A DNA stretch of 64,000 nucleotides from assembly GCA_947496235.1 (NCBI GenBank), contig CANMCE010000001.1, forward strand, positions 310,001 to 374,000. The letters are read 5' to 3'. This document shows, piece by piece, positions 29,016 through 42,680 of the stretch; position 1 is the first letter of the stretch, and every line of letters starts with the position of its first letter. The position numbers were made by a program, and so were the translations under genes. Under the pieces are notes generated by a model. The model did no database searches. It saw only the letters and a list, made by a program, of their open reading frames with translations, and was not told where the DNA came from. The DNA comes from an uncultured Glaciecola sp. (GTDB taxonomy: Bacteria; Pseudomonadota; Gammaproteobacteria; Enterobacterales; Alteromonadaceae).

Positions 29016-30032
29016 TTAATCTCTTTTTAAATTTAATAATTTTGCATCTATGTATTGGTAAAAAGCATCAGAAAGTTGTGCATTTATTATGAGATACCAT
29101 GCGTTTACCAAATTAAACTCGGTACATTTAACCGCATCTTTTTCAGTCATTAAAAGTATACCATCGAATGCCAGATCGGCTTCTTGGTAATTATAGTGAT
29201 CAGGAAAAGATTGTTCTTCATCCGGTGTTACGGACAACTCATACAAGGTTGAAAAAAAGCGTTGCGGATTACCAATACCTGCAATAGCTTTTATGGGTAA
29301 ATCGGACATAAATAATGTTCGAACATGATGCACATTCTGGCTTCTGCCATCTTGTAGATTTATCCATTTATCCGGTACTAAGGACATTTGAACTATGTCT
29401 GGCGCGATCTGGTGTAAAAAGGTCATTTCATTTAATCGTTTTCCATTAAACACAATCAAATCAACAGAATTCAGCCTTTCCATAGGCTCGCGTAAAGGTC
29501 CCATCGGCAACAGATAACCATTGCCTAAACCTCTGTCGTCCATAACACAGATCTCAATATCTCTTGCTAGTGCATAATGCTGCATGCCATCGTCACAAAT
29601 TATAATGTCTGCATTTGTAAAATCTTCGATATACTTCGCGCCTCTGGCCCTTTCTGGGTCGATGACAACAGGAATACCAAAGCGTTTATAAATCAGCCAG
29701 GGTTCATCTCCCACTAATTTTGCATCGACTTTATGATTCACCTGATAGGGATGTTTGTCTAACTGCCCGCCATATCCTCGGCTCAACACTGCAGGTTGAT
29801 ATCCTTTTTTACTTAAATATTCAACTAAGGCTATCACAACCGGTGTTTTACCATTGCCACCTACTGAAATATTGCCTACTACAATTACCGGTAATCGGCT
29901 TTTGTAGATTGATAAAATGCCAAGGTTATATAGGCTTCTTCTTATCCATTGCAAAATCCAAAAAATGATACTTAGCGGTGCAAGAAACCAAAGAATGCCA
30001 GGTTTGGTGTAAAGCGCTTTTTGCAAATCCAT
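29016..30032 (-). CDS. lpxK: Tetraacyldisaccharide 4'-kinase
   Basis: Phosphorylates the 4' position of the lipid A disaccharide precursor at the inner membrane. The 338 residues have an N-terminal membrane helix (about 12-30), a P-loop in [12 protein letters not shown] (Lys62) and [15 protein letters not shown]. It sits 9 bp after msbA, as in other gammaproteobacteria, linking lipid A synthesis and export. Confidence 0.97.
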   Translation of the reverse strand: MDLQKALYTKPGILWFLAPLSIIFWILQWIRRSLYNLGILSIYKSRLPVIVVGNISVGGNGKTPVVIALVEYLSKKGYQPAVLSRGYGGQLDKHPYQVNHKVDAKLVGDEPWLIYKRFGIPVVIDPERARGAKYIEDFTNADIIICDDGMQHYALARDIEICVMDDRGLGNGYLLPMGPLREPMERLNSVDLIVFNGKRLNEMTFLHQIAPDIVQMSLVPDKWINLQDGRSQNVHHVRTLFMSDLPIKAIAGIGNPQRFFSTLYELSVTPDEEQSFPDHYNYQEADLAFDGILLMTEKDAVKCTEFNLVNAWYLIINAQLSDAFYQYIDAKLLNLKRD

Positions 30033-30041
30033 GCAACAACC

Positions 30042-31784
30042 TTAAGTAGAGAACTGCATAGCATGTAATTGAGCATACATACCTTGCTGTTGCATTAATT
30101 CACTGTGGCTTCCTTGCTCAATGACTTCCCCATTTTCAATTACCAAAATAATATCGGCATTTTCAATGGTCGATAATCTATGTGCGACAACTATACTCGT
30201 GCGAGTTTTTTGTAACTCTTCCAATGCATGTTGTATGAATTTTTCTGATTCTGTGTCCAGTGCCGAAGTAGCCTCATCGAGGATAAGAATAGGCGCATCG
30301 GCTAATATAGCTCGGGCGATTGCAATACGCTGGCGCTGTCCACCTGACAGCATGAGTCCGTTTTCGCCAATGAGGGTATCAAAACCCTCTTCTTGTGCAG
30401 CCACAAATTCTGTCACATGGGCCACATCAGCCGCTTTGAGTATATCGTCCCGACTAACCACATCATGTTTCCCATAGGCAATATTATTGGCTATGGTATC
30501 GTTAAATAACGTCACCTGTTGAGACACCAAGGCAAACTGTTTGCGTAGGGATTTCAATTTCACATCCTGAATATCTACGCCATCAATTTTAATTTGCCCT
30601 TGTTGTTGACTGTAAAATCGAGTTAATAAACTGGATAAGGTAGATTTCCCACTACCAGACCGTCCGACCAAGGCTATTGTTTGGCCTGGTTTAGCTTCAA
30701 AACTCACATTTTTTATGGCGGGCTTCTGTTTTGTGGGGTACGTAAAGGTTACCTCTTTAAATTCTATGTGCCCTTTTACTTTTTCGAGTTCTTGATTGCC
30801 TGTATCTTGTTCATTTTCCTGATCTAAAATTTCAAAAACACTTGCACATGCTGTCATGCCTTTTTGGAATTCTGTGTTGACCGTGGTTAACTGTTTTAAG
30901 GGTTTGAGTAGCATAACCATGCACAACACTACTTGTAAAAATACGCCTGGCGTTAAGTTATCAATCATCCCTGGTGTACTGCTTACAAAGAGGACAAAAG
31001 CTAATGCAACAGAGGCTATAATTTGAATCACAGAAACACTTAAAATTTGTGAGTTAACCAATTTCATTGATTGCTGGCGATTATGATTATTTTTCTCTTG
31101 GAAGCGTTTCGATTCTAATGTTTGCCCCCCAAACATTAACACCACTTTATGTCCTTTCACCGCTTGCTCAATACTGGAAGTCAAAGACCCCATGGCTTTT
31201 TGAATTGCTTTGGACACTTTGCGGAATCTTTTACTTACGACAGACACTATTACAGCGACAACTGGGCCAATTAAAATGAATATCAAAGACAATTGCCATG
31301 AGTAATAGAACATAACTGCAATTAATCCGATCACAAACATACCTTCGCGGACTAGCACTAACAGCGCTTTACCCGCTGCGTATCTCACTTGTTCTGTGTC
31401 ATATAGAATTTTCGACATCAAGGAACCGGTGGAATTGTGATCATGAAATTCAATCGGCAAATGTATGTACTTATCAAACAATTGTTGACGCATACGCATA
31501 ACGACTTTAGTCCCTACATACTCTAAGGTGTAGGTCCCCATAAAGTTAAACACGCCACGCAAAATAAACAATGGAACTATGGCATAAGCTGCCATGCGAA
31601 GATAATCGTAATTATTTTGCTGCAATGAATCATCAATTAAGGGTTTTAACTGGGAAAAAAATAAGGTGTCGACGCCAGCATAACCTATCATGCCAATAAC
31701 CGAGATAAGGGTTAGCATTTTGTGGGGAGAAACATAACTGAGAAATCGCTTTACTGTCGCACGATCTATTTTATTTTCTGACAT
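30042..31784 (-). CDS. msbA: Lipid A export ABC transporter, permease/ATPase
   Basis: Homodimeric flippase that moves core-lipid A across the inner membrane. The 580 residues comprise a six-helix membrane domain (about 1-310) and an ATPase domain with Walker A VGRSGSGKST, signature LMLSGGQRQR and Walker B ILILDEATSALD. It is 26 bp downstream of comEC and 9 bp upstream of lpxK. Confidence 0.97.
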   Translation of the reverse strand: MSENKIDRATVKRFLSYVSPHKMLTLISVIGMIGYAGVDTLFFSQLKPLIDDSLQQNNYDYLRMAAYAIVPLFILRGVFNFMGTYTLEYVGTKVVMRMRQQLFDKYIHLPIEFHDHNSTGSLMSKILYDTEQVRYAAGKALLVLVREGMFVIGLIAVMFYYSWQLSLIFILIGPVVAVIVSVVSKRFRKVSKAIQKAMGSLTSSIEQAVKGHKVVLMFGGQTLESKRFQEKNNHNRQQSMKLVNSQILSVSVIQIIASVALAFVLFVSSTPGMIDNLTPGVFLQVVLCMVMLLKPLKQLTTVNTEFQKGMTACASVFEILDQENEQDTGNQELEKVKGHIEFKEVTFTYPTKQKPAIKNVSFEAKPGQTIALVGRSGSGKSTLSSLLTRFYSQQQGQIKIDGVDIQDVKLKSLRKQFALVSQQVTLFNDTIANNIAYGKHDVVSRDDILKAADVAHVTEFVAAQEEGFDTLIGENGLMLSGGQRQRIAIARAILADAPILILDEATSALDTESEKFIQHALEELQKTRTSIVVAHRLSTIENADIILVIENGEVIEQGSHSELMQQQGMYAQLHAMQFST

Positions 31785-31810
31785 AGGGTATCAATTTAAC
31801 TCGTTGCCAC

Positions 31811-34063
31811 TTACTCAATTTGGTTATACCAACGATTATACAGGTGTTGACGATAAGTGGTTAATTTTATTTGACTATCTTGAATGTCAAAGATAGCAGC
31901 GCCGGTTTTTCCTAAGTGTATTATATGGGCATTATTCTGACTTAAAACCTCTATTACTTCTTTATGCGGGTGTCCCCAGTGATTTGGATAATTGGTGGAT
32001 ATCACAGCATAAGTAGGCTTAACCCTGCGAATAAAGGCCTCACTAGATGAGGATCGACTGCCATGATGCCCTACTACAAGAATATCTGACCTGATGTCAT
32101 GATTCTCTGTTAACAGCATATTTTCTTGGGCTTTGGGTAAATCCCCCATCAACAGAATATTTATATTGGGCAAGGATAATTTTAGCACACAGCTTTGTTC
32201 ATTATTTGCGCCAGAGTTGGGATTTTTAGGCCATAGCGCCTCAATTCTTATGTCCTCTTTAAAAATAAAATGGTTATTTTCTACGCAAGTCGATTGCGGA
32301 CTAATGACTTGATCAACGGGCATGATAGTCAGTAATCGTTGTAATCCACCCGCGTGGTCGCTATCAAAATGCGATACAAATACCGCATCTATATTGGTTA
32401 TCCTATTTTCCTTCAGATAAGGCAACACTTGATATTCAAAGATGCTAGCATTGTCGTCACCTCTTCCTGTATCAAATAATAGTGCTGAAGATTCTGTTTG
32501 TAACAACGCAAGATTGCCATGGCCTACATCAAAGGTAATAAATCTTTTCATTTCTGATTCATTTGTACCTAGATAAAACACAGCTGAAATTAACAAAAAG
32601 AAAATGAAATAAATGGCTTTAAACTTACGCCGGAACAACCACAAGAAAACGCCTGAAAAAACGATAAAAATAACAGGAAACGCAAACGCATCGTTATGTT
32701 GTTCACCAAGTTTGAGCAGCAATAGGCAAAACTCAAATCCAAAATCCAATGCAACTGTCAGAGTTTGAATTTGAATATCCAAACTCAACAAACTTACAAA
32801 TAAAATAGACATTGGAAGTAACACTAAGCTGACAATGGGGATCAAAATCAAATTTATGACCACACCTACATAAGAAACCTGGGAAAAAAATAACCAGATT
32901 AATGGTGCTGAGACTAGGGAAAGAAAAATTTGGGTAGACACCAAATATCGGCATTTATCAAACATAGTCGCAGAAGATGAGTATGGATGAATCCAAGTAA
33001 AAAACAATATGCCAGCGACCGCAGATACACTTAACCAAAAACTTCTGCCATAAATACTCATTGGGAAAATCAACAGAATACAAAAAATAACAAAAAGTAG
33101 AATGCGCCATCGCGTCCAATGTTGCACTCTGTTGTGGACATACAATATGCATAGCACTGCAATAAACGCTCTTATCACAGGCAACTCTGCGCCGGATAAT
33201 GTGGCATAGCCAAAAAGAATCCATCCAAGCAATATACTGACGGATAACCGGTACAGTTGATGAGATAAATGTCTCTGCGCTCGGCTCAGTTGGCCAAGCC
33301 CTTTTATTAAAAATAAAACATAACCTGCAATAAAAGTTAAATGCATGCCTGATATTGTAAAAAGATGAGCGGTTGCTGTAGTTTGCATTAGCGTCCAGTC
33401 ATCTGGTGTGAATTGGTCTCTAAACCCTAATGCTAAAGCTAAAATCCACTTGGTATGAATACTATCAGTGGTAAGCGTCCTCTCAACTAAAGATTGTCGA
33501 AAACTCGAATTATCATCAAGCACTTTATTGCTCGGACTTTGTTTTACGTTGGCTAGGGCTACTACATTCTGGCTTAGATAGTAGGTTTCCGCTTGAAAAG
33601 AATACGGATTTGCGTATCCTCTTGGCGGTTTTAATTGAACAAATAACTGTAAATGCTGGCCCTGTTTAGGAATAAAGGTTGGAAAGTGCCAGCTAACGGC
33701 AACTTTCGGCGGTATAAAAAAGTGATCTTTTCCCAATCGATGGAGTTTGATCATAAAGGTTACAAACTTTTTATCTAGCTGTTCATCTAAGTTAATGGAA
33801 AGGACTTCAGCGTTAATTAAATAACCTTTCTGTAGCGATGACGGTTGAATTTTACCGGTTAAGTAACAATGTGCATTAAAGTTAAACCAAATAAAACCAG
33901 CAATCATGCCGATAATGAAACTGGAACGAAAAAAATAAATCACCATGAAGATAATTAACGTTATAATGACCAACAACCAAATTTCTGGCAACCTTCCCCA
34001 CAATAAAGTCGAGCAAAATATACTAATGAAGCCAAGCATGAATTTTTCAAACGATGTCATCAT
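31811..34063 (-). CDS. ComEC/Rec2 DNA internalisation protein
   Basis: Inner-membrane channel for uptake of single-stranded DNA during natural transformation. The 750 residues show N-terminal helices and an OB-like domain (DUF4131), the Competence membrane domain with TATAHLFTISGMHLTFIAG, and a C-terminal metallo-beta-lactamase domain containing SHFDSDHAGG and VGHHGSRSSS. The gene is intact, which is compatible with competence, but other competence genes are not in this window. It is divergent from a DUF2062 gene 23 bp away. Confidence 0.95.
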   Translation of the reverse strand: MMTSFEKFMLGFISIFCSTLLWGRLPEIWLLVIITLIIFMVIYFFRSSFIIGMIAGFIWFNFNAHCYLTGKIQPSSLQKGYLINAEVLSINLDEQLDKKFVTFMIKLHRLGKDHFFIPPKVAVSWHFPTFIPKQGQHLQLFVQLKPPRGYANPYSFQAETYYLSQNVVALANVKQSPSNKVLDDNSSFRQSLVERTLTTDSIHTKWILALALGFRDQFTPDDWTLMQTTATAHLFTISGMHLTFIAGYVLFLIKGLGQLSRAQRHLSHQLYRLSVSILLGWILFGYATLSGAELPVIRAFIAVLCILYVHNRVQHWTRWRILLFVIFCILLIFPMSIYGRSFWLSVSAVAGILFFTWIHPYSSSATMFDKCRYLVSTQIFLSLVSAPLIWLFFSQVSYVGVVINLILIPIVSLVLLPMSILFVSLLSLDIQIQTLTVALDFGFEFCLLLLKLGEQHNDAFAFPVIFIVFSGVFLWLFRRKFKAIYFIFFLLISAVFYLGTNESEMKRFITFDVGHGNLALLQTESSALLFDTGRGDDNASIFEYQVLPYLKENRITNIDAVFVSHFDSDHAGGLQRLLTIMPVDQVISPQSTCVENNHFIFKEDIRIEALWPKNPNSGANNEQSCVLKLSLPNINILLMGDLPKAQENMLLTENHDIRSDILVVGHHGSRSSSSEAFIRRVKPTYAVISTNYPNHWGHPHKEVIEVLSQNNAHIIHLGKTGAAIFDIQDSQIKLTTYRQHLYNRWYNQIE

Positions 34064-34086
34064 GAGTATGTGTTACCGGTAGTCTT

Positions 34087-36619
<2,533 letters not shown>

Positions 36620-36641
36620 CTAATGTAATCTCTGTGTGTTC

Positions 36642-37994
36642 TTATCGTGTCAATCGACGACGTTCAAAATCTCTAATGCGTTCAGAGTATTGTTGTAAGC
36701 TTTGTTTGCTAATCGGCACCTTGTTGCCGTCTAAAATCTTGCCTTTAAACTCATCCGAAATTTTACGAGCGGCATTGTGCATCATATTAAAAACTTGCTG
36801 AGGATCCCCATCAATTGGCAACATCATAAATAAAGATACACCTTGGGTAGTAAAGTTTTCCATATTATCAATATCAAAAATTCCTGGTTTAAACATATTG
36901 GTTAAACTAAACAGAATGGGGCCTTTGCCATTCGTATTTACATGGCGATGAAAAATATCATGTTCACCAAACTTAAAACCTAGAGTCAAAAGCATAGGTA
37001 ATAGTGCAGCTCCAGAAATCGGGTTATCCGCCGGTGTTTGTACATTTAGAATAATAACGTCGGTTTCCGATGGTTTGCTAGGTTTGGCAGCAGTCTCTTC
37101 TGGCTCTGTGGATAGGCTAGGTTGATCGCCAAAATCTATGCGCATTTGGTCTTCTTTATTTTTATCTGCCCCTAGCACAGGCTCTTTGCGAATTTTTTCT
37201 GCCACTGTTTTTTTGTTGCGGCGAACTAGTCGACGCGCCTGTTCAGTAAAACTAAATTCTTTTTCCTGCTTATCTTCTTTGGGCGCCGGAGTTTTGGGTT
37301 GTTTAGTTTCGGTTTGCTGAACGTCCAATGAAAAATCTGGCACTTCATCCCATTTATCTTTTATTGGTGGCTCAGTTTTGGTTGTCTTAATTGTTTCATC
37401 TGGGGGTGAAGTCACCTCTACCTGAGGTTGTAATTCAGCATCTGCCTCTGAGGACTTTTTTAACAAAAAAGCAGGCGGCTCTGGTACTTCATCTTCGTTA
37501 ACAGCAATATTTTCGCGTTTCGCTTTTACGAACTCAGGTTTTGGTTGAGTAACAACACCGCTGTAGATTGGTTTTTGTTCGGTATTTTCAACAGCTTTTA
37601 GTTTCACATCATCAGTTTTAGTTTCAACTGTCTCGACCTTTTCCGCAATTTCCTCTTCAGGTACTTCAGATTTCAGATCATCAGGTAATTCATCAGCCAA
37701 ATCGATGTTTTCATTTGATTCCTGATCAAGATCGATTTTAGGTTCTTCTGGTTTAGATGCGCTTTGCTTAGCGGGATCTTGTATAACTCGAGCAGGCGAA
37801 ATGATCATTTCATCATATTCTAAATCCTCGTCTTCATCGACGTTGAATTTAGGCTCCCAGTTTTTTCTGGAATCGAAGTTGCGTTCAGAACTTTGCGCTT
37901 TTTGCTTTCTCGTCGTCCAAAATCCGTGCAGCAATATGCCCACAATTACTAGACCACCAATAATTATTAACGCTATTTGCAGATCTCGTTGCAT
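36642..37994 (-). CDS. zipA: Cell division protein ZipA
   Basis: Tethers FtsZ to the membrane at the division site. The 450 residues begin with a single membrane helix (LQIALIIIGGLVIVGILLHGFW), then a long charged, Pro/Glu/Lys-rich linker of about 280 residues, and a C-terminal FtsZ-binding domain (from about 315, with DVIILNVQTP and GALLP-like AALLPMLLTLGFKFGEHDIFHRH in parts). It is longer than E. coli ZipA (328) because of the linker. The ligA-zipA-smc order is typical for Pseudomonas and Alteromonadales. Confidence 0.95.
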   Translation of the reverse strand: MQRDLQIALIIIGGLVIVGILLHGFWTTRKQKAQSSERNFDSRKNWEPKFNVDEDEDLEYDEMIISPARVIQDPAKQSASKPEEPKIDLDQESNENIDLADELPDDLKSEVPEEEIAEKVETVETKTDDVKLKAVENTEQKPIYSGVVTQPKPEFVKAKRENIAVNEDEVPEPPAFLLKKSSEADAELQPQVEVTSPPDETIKTTKTEPPIKDKWDEVPDFSLDVQQTETKQPKTPAPKEDKQEKEFSFTEQARRLVRRNKKTVAEKIRKEPVLGADKNKEDQMRIDFGDQPSLSTEPEETAAKPSKPSETDVIILNVQTPADNPISGAALLPMLLTLGFKFGEHDIFHRHVNTNGKGPILFSLTNMFKPGIFDIDNMENFTTQGVSLFMMLPIDGDPQQVFNMMHNAARKISDEFKGKILDGNKVPISKQSLQQYSERIRDFERRRLTR

Positions 37995-38043
37995 GATGCC
38001 CCTTTATTTTTTTATTTTTTATCCCTGCTTATACAGGCTTTTT

Positions 38044-41000
38044 TTATTCTGCAATTGCCAAGGCTTCGTCCATGTCAACCGATACCATCCGAGAAACGCC
38101 CGGTTCGGCCATGGTAACACCTGTCAAATGGGTTGCCATCTCCATTGCTACCTTATTGTGGGTAATATATATAAATTGTACCGTTTTAGACATTTCAGAT
38201 ACCAGTTTACAGAAACGTCCCACGTTGGCATCATCCAAAGGTGCATCCACTTCGTCTAGCAAACAAAAGGGTGCTGGATTTAGCCGGAAAATAGCAAATA
38301 CTAATGATAAAGCGGTTAAGGCTTTTTCACCACCAGATAATAGCTGAATTGTACTATTTTTCTTTCCCGGTGGTCTCGCCATTATTGTAACGCCCGTTTC
38401 TAATAAGTCATCATCTGTTAATGCTAAATAGGCTGAACCACCGCCAAAAACTTTTGGAAACAGGGATTTTAAATCGTCGTTAACTAAATCGAAGGTAGTT
38501 TTAAACCTTGCCCGCGTTTCTTTGTCGATTTTACGCATGGCATTTTCTAAGGTATCTAGTGCCGCTGTTAAATCCGCGTTTTGATCATCTAAATGCTGTT
38601 TTCGCACCGATTGTTCTTCAAATTCTTCAACCGCTGCTAAGTTGACCGCTCCAAGGCGTTGCAGACTAGCAGAAACTTTCTCTAATTCAGTCTGATATTC
38701 ATTAGCGTCAGCTCCTTCAGGTAAGCTATCTAACACATCTTTAACTGACTGCTTCATTTCGGCAAGTTGCTCAATAAAAGATTGAGCTCTTACTCTGGCG
38801 CTTTCCCCGACTAAACGTTCACTTTCAATTTCAGCTTTTATTTCCTCAATTTTGGCATTAATACCTGCTTGGCCTTTTTCCATTTCAAGGATTTTCTCGT
38901 CTATATCTTCGACAATAGATTGCTGTTCTTTTTGCTGTTCTAATTTAGTTTCTTTATCCAGCAATAGTTGTTGCAGTTTTTCGCCTTGCTGTTCTGATGG
39001 CATCAAAAGGGTTTCTGCCTCTTCTTGCAAAATTTCAATTTTTTCTTGGCTATCTTCTAGTTGTTTATTTTGGTTTCGTTTTTGTTCGCTTAATATTTGA
39101 TAGCTATTTTGGAGTTGCTGAGACTGCATTTCGTGCTTATGTAACTTGCCTTGCAACTGGTTATATTGTCCATTTACATCGCTAAGCTGTTGATTTATTG
39201 CATCACTTTCGGATTCTCTTCCTAAACGCAAATCATCTAATTCGGCAACATTGACGCTTAATATTTCTATTTCTTCATTCAGCAATGCTAAGCTTTCTTG
39301 TTCTTCTTCGAGAATAAGTTGCTGTTTTTCTAACTCTGCATGAAGCTTTTCTTTACGTGAATCTGCTTGTTGTTGCTGAAGAATTAAAAATTGCAATTTA
39401 TGCTTTAATTCCTGATATTGCTGTTTATCTATTGTTAATGACTGACTCTCGCTATCCAAACTTTCTTGCTGTTGAGTCAATGCTTCATCAAAGGTTGAAA
39501 TACGTTCAGATAATTCGTTGTGCTCAACATCTAAACGATATAATTGAGATTGAATCTCTCGCATTTTAGCAGCCCGTTCTACTTTATTGTCCCCGGACTC
39601 CAAATTCTGTAACACTATGCCTTTAAATAACCAACTGCCATCCTTAATCAATACACTTTGATAAGGTTGAATAGTTTCCAACAAGTTTAAACCTTGTTGT
39701 TGATTTTCTGCCACGAAAATACTGTTACAGAACGCTGGCACTTCTTGCTGCTCTATAACACTGGCTAGGGTGCCTGTTACTTTTTCTGACGTTAGTGCAT
39801 CAGAAGATAAAATAGAGACTCCTTTTGACAGTATGGCGGCATCATAGGCCAATAACTCTGAAAAACTACTATTGACTACAAGCATTTCCCGCAACAGGCT
39901 GACCACAGTAGCAAAGGCTTTTTCATGCCCTGAAGTGACCGTAAATGCTTGCCAAACAAATTGTGGAGAAAAAGCGGCTAGCGAGTCGACTAAATCTTGC
40001 TGCCCTTTTGACTGACGTTGCATAGACGATAAGGCTTCTAATTGAGTTTTCAATTTCACCTGGGTATTTTCTGTACTCTGAAACTCAGTTACCACTGAAT
40101 TCTTTTGGTTTTGCAATTGATTAAAATCTTGCTGTAATTGGGCAATGTTATCTTCTTGCTGCAGTATTTTTATATCTAATTCTTCTAGCTCAGCTTGCTG
40201 CAAACCAAGTGCATCCTCATCTATGCCAATGAGGTCTTTAATTTCATCATTTATTTCCGCTATTCGACCTTCTGTTCTATGTTGTAAACTTATGGTCTGC
40301 TGAAGTTTTCCATGTAAGCCTTGAAGCTTTTGTTTTTGTTGGTAATAAATATCGTCCTGTTGCTTATTATGACGAGAAATAGACTGCATTTTACTTTCAA
40401 TCTCATCTCTGCGAATGAGTACATCTTCTAATTGCGCTTCGAGGGTTAACTTTTCTGGCTCTGCTTGTTCAATTTTAGTTGTTGTGTCTTGAATTTCATC
40501 ATTTAAGGAAGAAATGGATTTGCTTAATTCTAGTTCTGAGCGTTGAAGCTGTTCTACTTCGTGTTGAATTTGCCCTAACCGCTTTTTAGCGAAAAGTTGA
40601 GATTGTTCTAGACGAGTGACTTCATTACCAATCTGGTAAATGTTTTGCTGTAAATCAGCGAGCTTCTGTTTTGCTACAGATTGATCATTTTTTAACGCTT
40701 GAATGCCGGATTCATCACCTTGTTTGCCAGACATTAAGGTATTAAGTTCATCTCTAAATGCATTTACTTTTTTGTCAGATTGTTTCACATGCTCGGTTTG
40801 CGCCAACCATCTAACAGTCGCTAGTTGTGCTTTTAATTCTCGCTCTTGTTGTTTTAATTCTTTATATCGAGTTGCCGCGGCTGCTTGGCGTTTGAGTTTA
40901 GCCAGTTGGTCACCGAGCTCGGAGCGGACATCGTCTAAACGCTCCAAATTTTCTTTGGTATGTTTAATTCTATTTTGAGTCTCTCGGCGTCTTTCTTTGT

Positions 41001-41517
41001 ATTTGGAAATTCCCGCGGCTTCTTCTATGAATATTCTCAGTTCTTGAGGTTTAGATTCTATTAAACGCGAAATCATACCTTGTTCAATAATGGCGTAGCT
41101 TCGTGGTCCTAATCCTGTGCCTAAAAATAAATCCGTAATATCTTTTCGGCGGCATTTACTGCCATTGAGCTGGTAGCTCGAAATTGCTTCCTTGGTCACT
41201 ATGCGTTTTACTGAGAGCTCATTGTAACCTGCATACTCCCCAGCAAGCCGACCTGAGGAGTTATCAAACACAAGTTCTACGGAGCATTGGGAAACTGGCT
41301 TTCTGGCGGTACTACCGTTGAAAATAACGTCTGTCATAGCATCACCGCGCAGGTTTTTAGCAGAGCTTTCACCTAACACCCAGCGCACAGCATCAATTAC
41401 ATTAGATTTACCACATCCATTTGGTCCAACAATAGCAGTCATATCCCCAGGGAAAGGAATATTGGTAGGATCTACAAAGGATTTAAATCCAGCTAATCTG
41501 ATTCGTTTTAAGCGCAT
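38044..41517 (-). CDS. smc: Chromosome segregation protein SMC
   Basis: SMC ATPase that organises chromosomes with ScpA and ScpB. The 1157 residues show Walker A GPNGCGKSN (31-39), long Gln/Glu/Leu-rich coiled coils, a hinge near 510-660 (SLAAFSPQFVWQAFTVTSGH), signature LLSGGEKALTALSL and Walker B FCLLDEVDAPLDDAN at the C-terminus. Presence of SMC here indicates that this lineage does not use the MukBEF system at this locus. It is 49 bp upstream of zipA. Confidence 0.97.
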   Translation of the reverse strand: MRLKRIRLAGFKSFVDPTNIPFPGDMTAIVGPNGCGKSNVIDAVRWVLGESSAKNLRGDAMTDVIFNGSTARKPVSQCSVELVFDNSSGRLAGEYAGYNELSVKRIVTKEAISSYQLNGSKCRRKDITDLFLGTGLGPRSYAIIEQGMISRLIESKPQELRIFIEEAAGISKYKERRRETQNRIKHTKENLERLDDVRSELGDQLAKLKRQAAAATRYKELKQQERELKAQLATVRWLAQTEHVKQSDKKVNAFRDELNTLMSGKQGDESGIQALKNDQSVAKQKLADLQQNIYQIGNEVTRLEQSQLFAKKRLGQIQHEVEQLQRSELELSKSISSLNDEIQDTTTKIEQAEPEKLTLEAQLEDVLIRRDEIESKMQSISRHNKQQDDIYYQQKQKLQGLHGKLQQTISLQHRTEGRIAEINDEIKDLIGIDEDALGLQQAELEELDIKILQQEDNIAQLQQDFNQLQNQKNSVVTEFQSTENTQVKLKTQLEALSSMQRQSKGQQDLVDSLAAFSPQFVWQAFTVTSGHEKAFATVVSLLREMLVVNSSFSELLAYDAAILSKGVSILSSDALTSEKVTGTLASVIEQQEVPAFCNSIFVAENQQQGLNLLETIQPYQSVLIKDGSWLFKGIVLQNLESGDNKVERAAKMREIQSQLYRLDVEHNELSERISTFDEALTQQQESLDSESQSLTIDKQQYQELKHKLQFLILQQQQADSRKEKLHAELEKQQLILEEEQESLALLNEEIEILSVNVAELDDLRLGRESESDAINQQLSDVNGQYNQLQGKLHKHEMQSQQLQNSYQILSEQKRNQNKQLEDSQEKIEILQEEAETLLMPSEQQGEKLQQLLLDKETKLEQQKEQQSIVEDIDEKILEMEKGQAGINAKIEEIKAEIESERLVGESARVRAQSFIEQLAEMKQSVKDVLDSLPEGADANEYQTELEKVSASLQRLGAVNLAAVEEFEEQSVRKQHLDDQNADLTAALDTLENAMRKIDKETRARFKTTFDLVNDDLKSLFPKVFGGGSAYLALTDDDLLETGVTIMARPPGKKNSTIQLLSGGEKALTALSLVFAIFRLNPAPFCLLDEVDAPLDDANVGRFCKLVSEMSKTVQFIYITHNKVAMEMATHLTGVTMAEPGVSRMVSVDMDEALAIAE

Positions 41518-41703
41518 TTTCCGTAGCTTCTAAATTGCATAAACGGCCTTTTTTAGCAATAGCTTACACCAAAATTGCCTAGGTGTAACATAGGCTAGCG
41601 AATTTTACTCTGGTTAAATTGCTTGATTGAAAACATTGGTAACAATTGCAATAACTTTGTTACACCAGATTTGATAGACTGTTGTCCAAACAAAGGAGTT
41701 CCA

Positions 41704-42468
41704 ATGCAACAGACTAGTGGCGCCCGATATTTTTTGAATGGCTTTCAGTTAATTAAAACCAAAGGGATAAAACGATTTGTTTTCATTCCATTTTTTGTCA
41801 ATATCTTACTGTTTTCTGTCGCCTTTTATTTTCTTTTAGACTACATACAAGCTGGCGTGGATTATGTTGTTAATCTAGTGCCAGACTTTTTAGGGTGGTT
41901 AAAAGACGCTATTGCTTATGTGCTATGGCCATTAGCGGTTATTTCGGTGCTGTTAGTATTTGCGCTAATTTTTGGTACTTTGGCCAATTGGATAGCAGCG
42001 CCTTTTAATGGTCTTTTAAGTGAAAAAATTGAACGGCATTTGCGTGGCGAATCTATTGGCGATGAGGGTTGGTTTGCAGTGATAAAAGATATTCCACGTA
42101 CCTTAGGTCGAGAAGCGGCAAAATTGCTCTACTTTTTACCCAGAGCTCTGGTGTTCTTGATTGCATTCTTTTTATTGCCGGTGATAGGACAAATCATTTG
42201 GTTTCTATTCAGTGCGTGGATGATGGCAATTCAATATTGCGATTATCCTTTCGACAATCACAAAATCGGCTTTAAACCTATGCGCATGCAGCTAAGAGGA
42301 AAATTAGGTAACAGTATGAGCTTTGGCATTATGGTTAATTTATTTTCCTTAATACCCATAGTCAACTTCATCGTGATGCCTGTGGCTATTTGCGGCGCTA
42401 CCCAGATGTGGGTTGAACAACTTAGAGAACAAGCGCTACAGGATAAAATGAATCAAGTGCGAAAGTAA
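41704..42468 (+). CDS. cysZ: Sulfate transporter CysZ
   Basis: Inner-membrane sulfate uptake protein feeding cysteine synthesis. ATG 41704 (MQQTSGARYFLNGFQLI) has AAGGAG upstream and gives 254 residues, close to E. coli CysZ (253); the frame extends 27 codons upstream without support. It has four or more hydrophobic segments and the family phrase FDNHKIGFKPMR. It is divergent from smc. Confidence 0.95.
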   Translation: MQQTSGARYFLNGFQLIKTKGIKRFVFIPFFVNILLFSVAFYFLLDYIQAGVDYVVNLVPDFLGWLKDAIAYVLWPLAVISVLLVFALIFGTLANWIAAPFNGLLSEKIERHLRGESIGDEGWFAVIKDIPRTLGREAAKLLYFLPRALVFLIAFFLLPVIGQIIWFLFSAWMMAIQYCDYPFDNHKIGFKPMRMQLRGKLGNSMSFGIMVNLFSLIPIVNFIVMPVAICGATQMWVEQLREQALQDKMNQVRK

Positions 42469-42680
42469 AGTCGATTTGCGGAACTTCAACAGTGTTTTAA
42501 GTAACGAAATACAGTTTTTGAATTTCATCTGAAATTTAAACCTCTGTTTAATTTTATTACTTTTTGTTAGCAGTAAATTTGTTTTCAAACGATGCAACTG
42601 CAGCACATAGACCACTCACTAGTAATTAGAGCTAGAGCATAAAAGTATTTGTATCGCAACTATGAACGAAAGATCCTTAG

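Noticed and set aside
42469-42680. 212-bp gap between cysZ and the exported hypothetical gene
   Set aside because: It is AT-rich with no convincing hairpin, gene or repeat, so nothing was called there.
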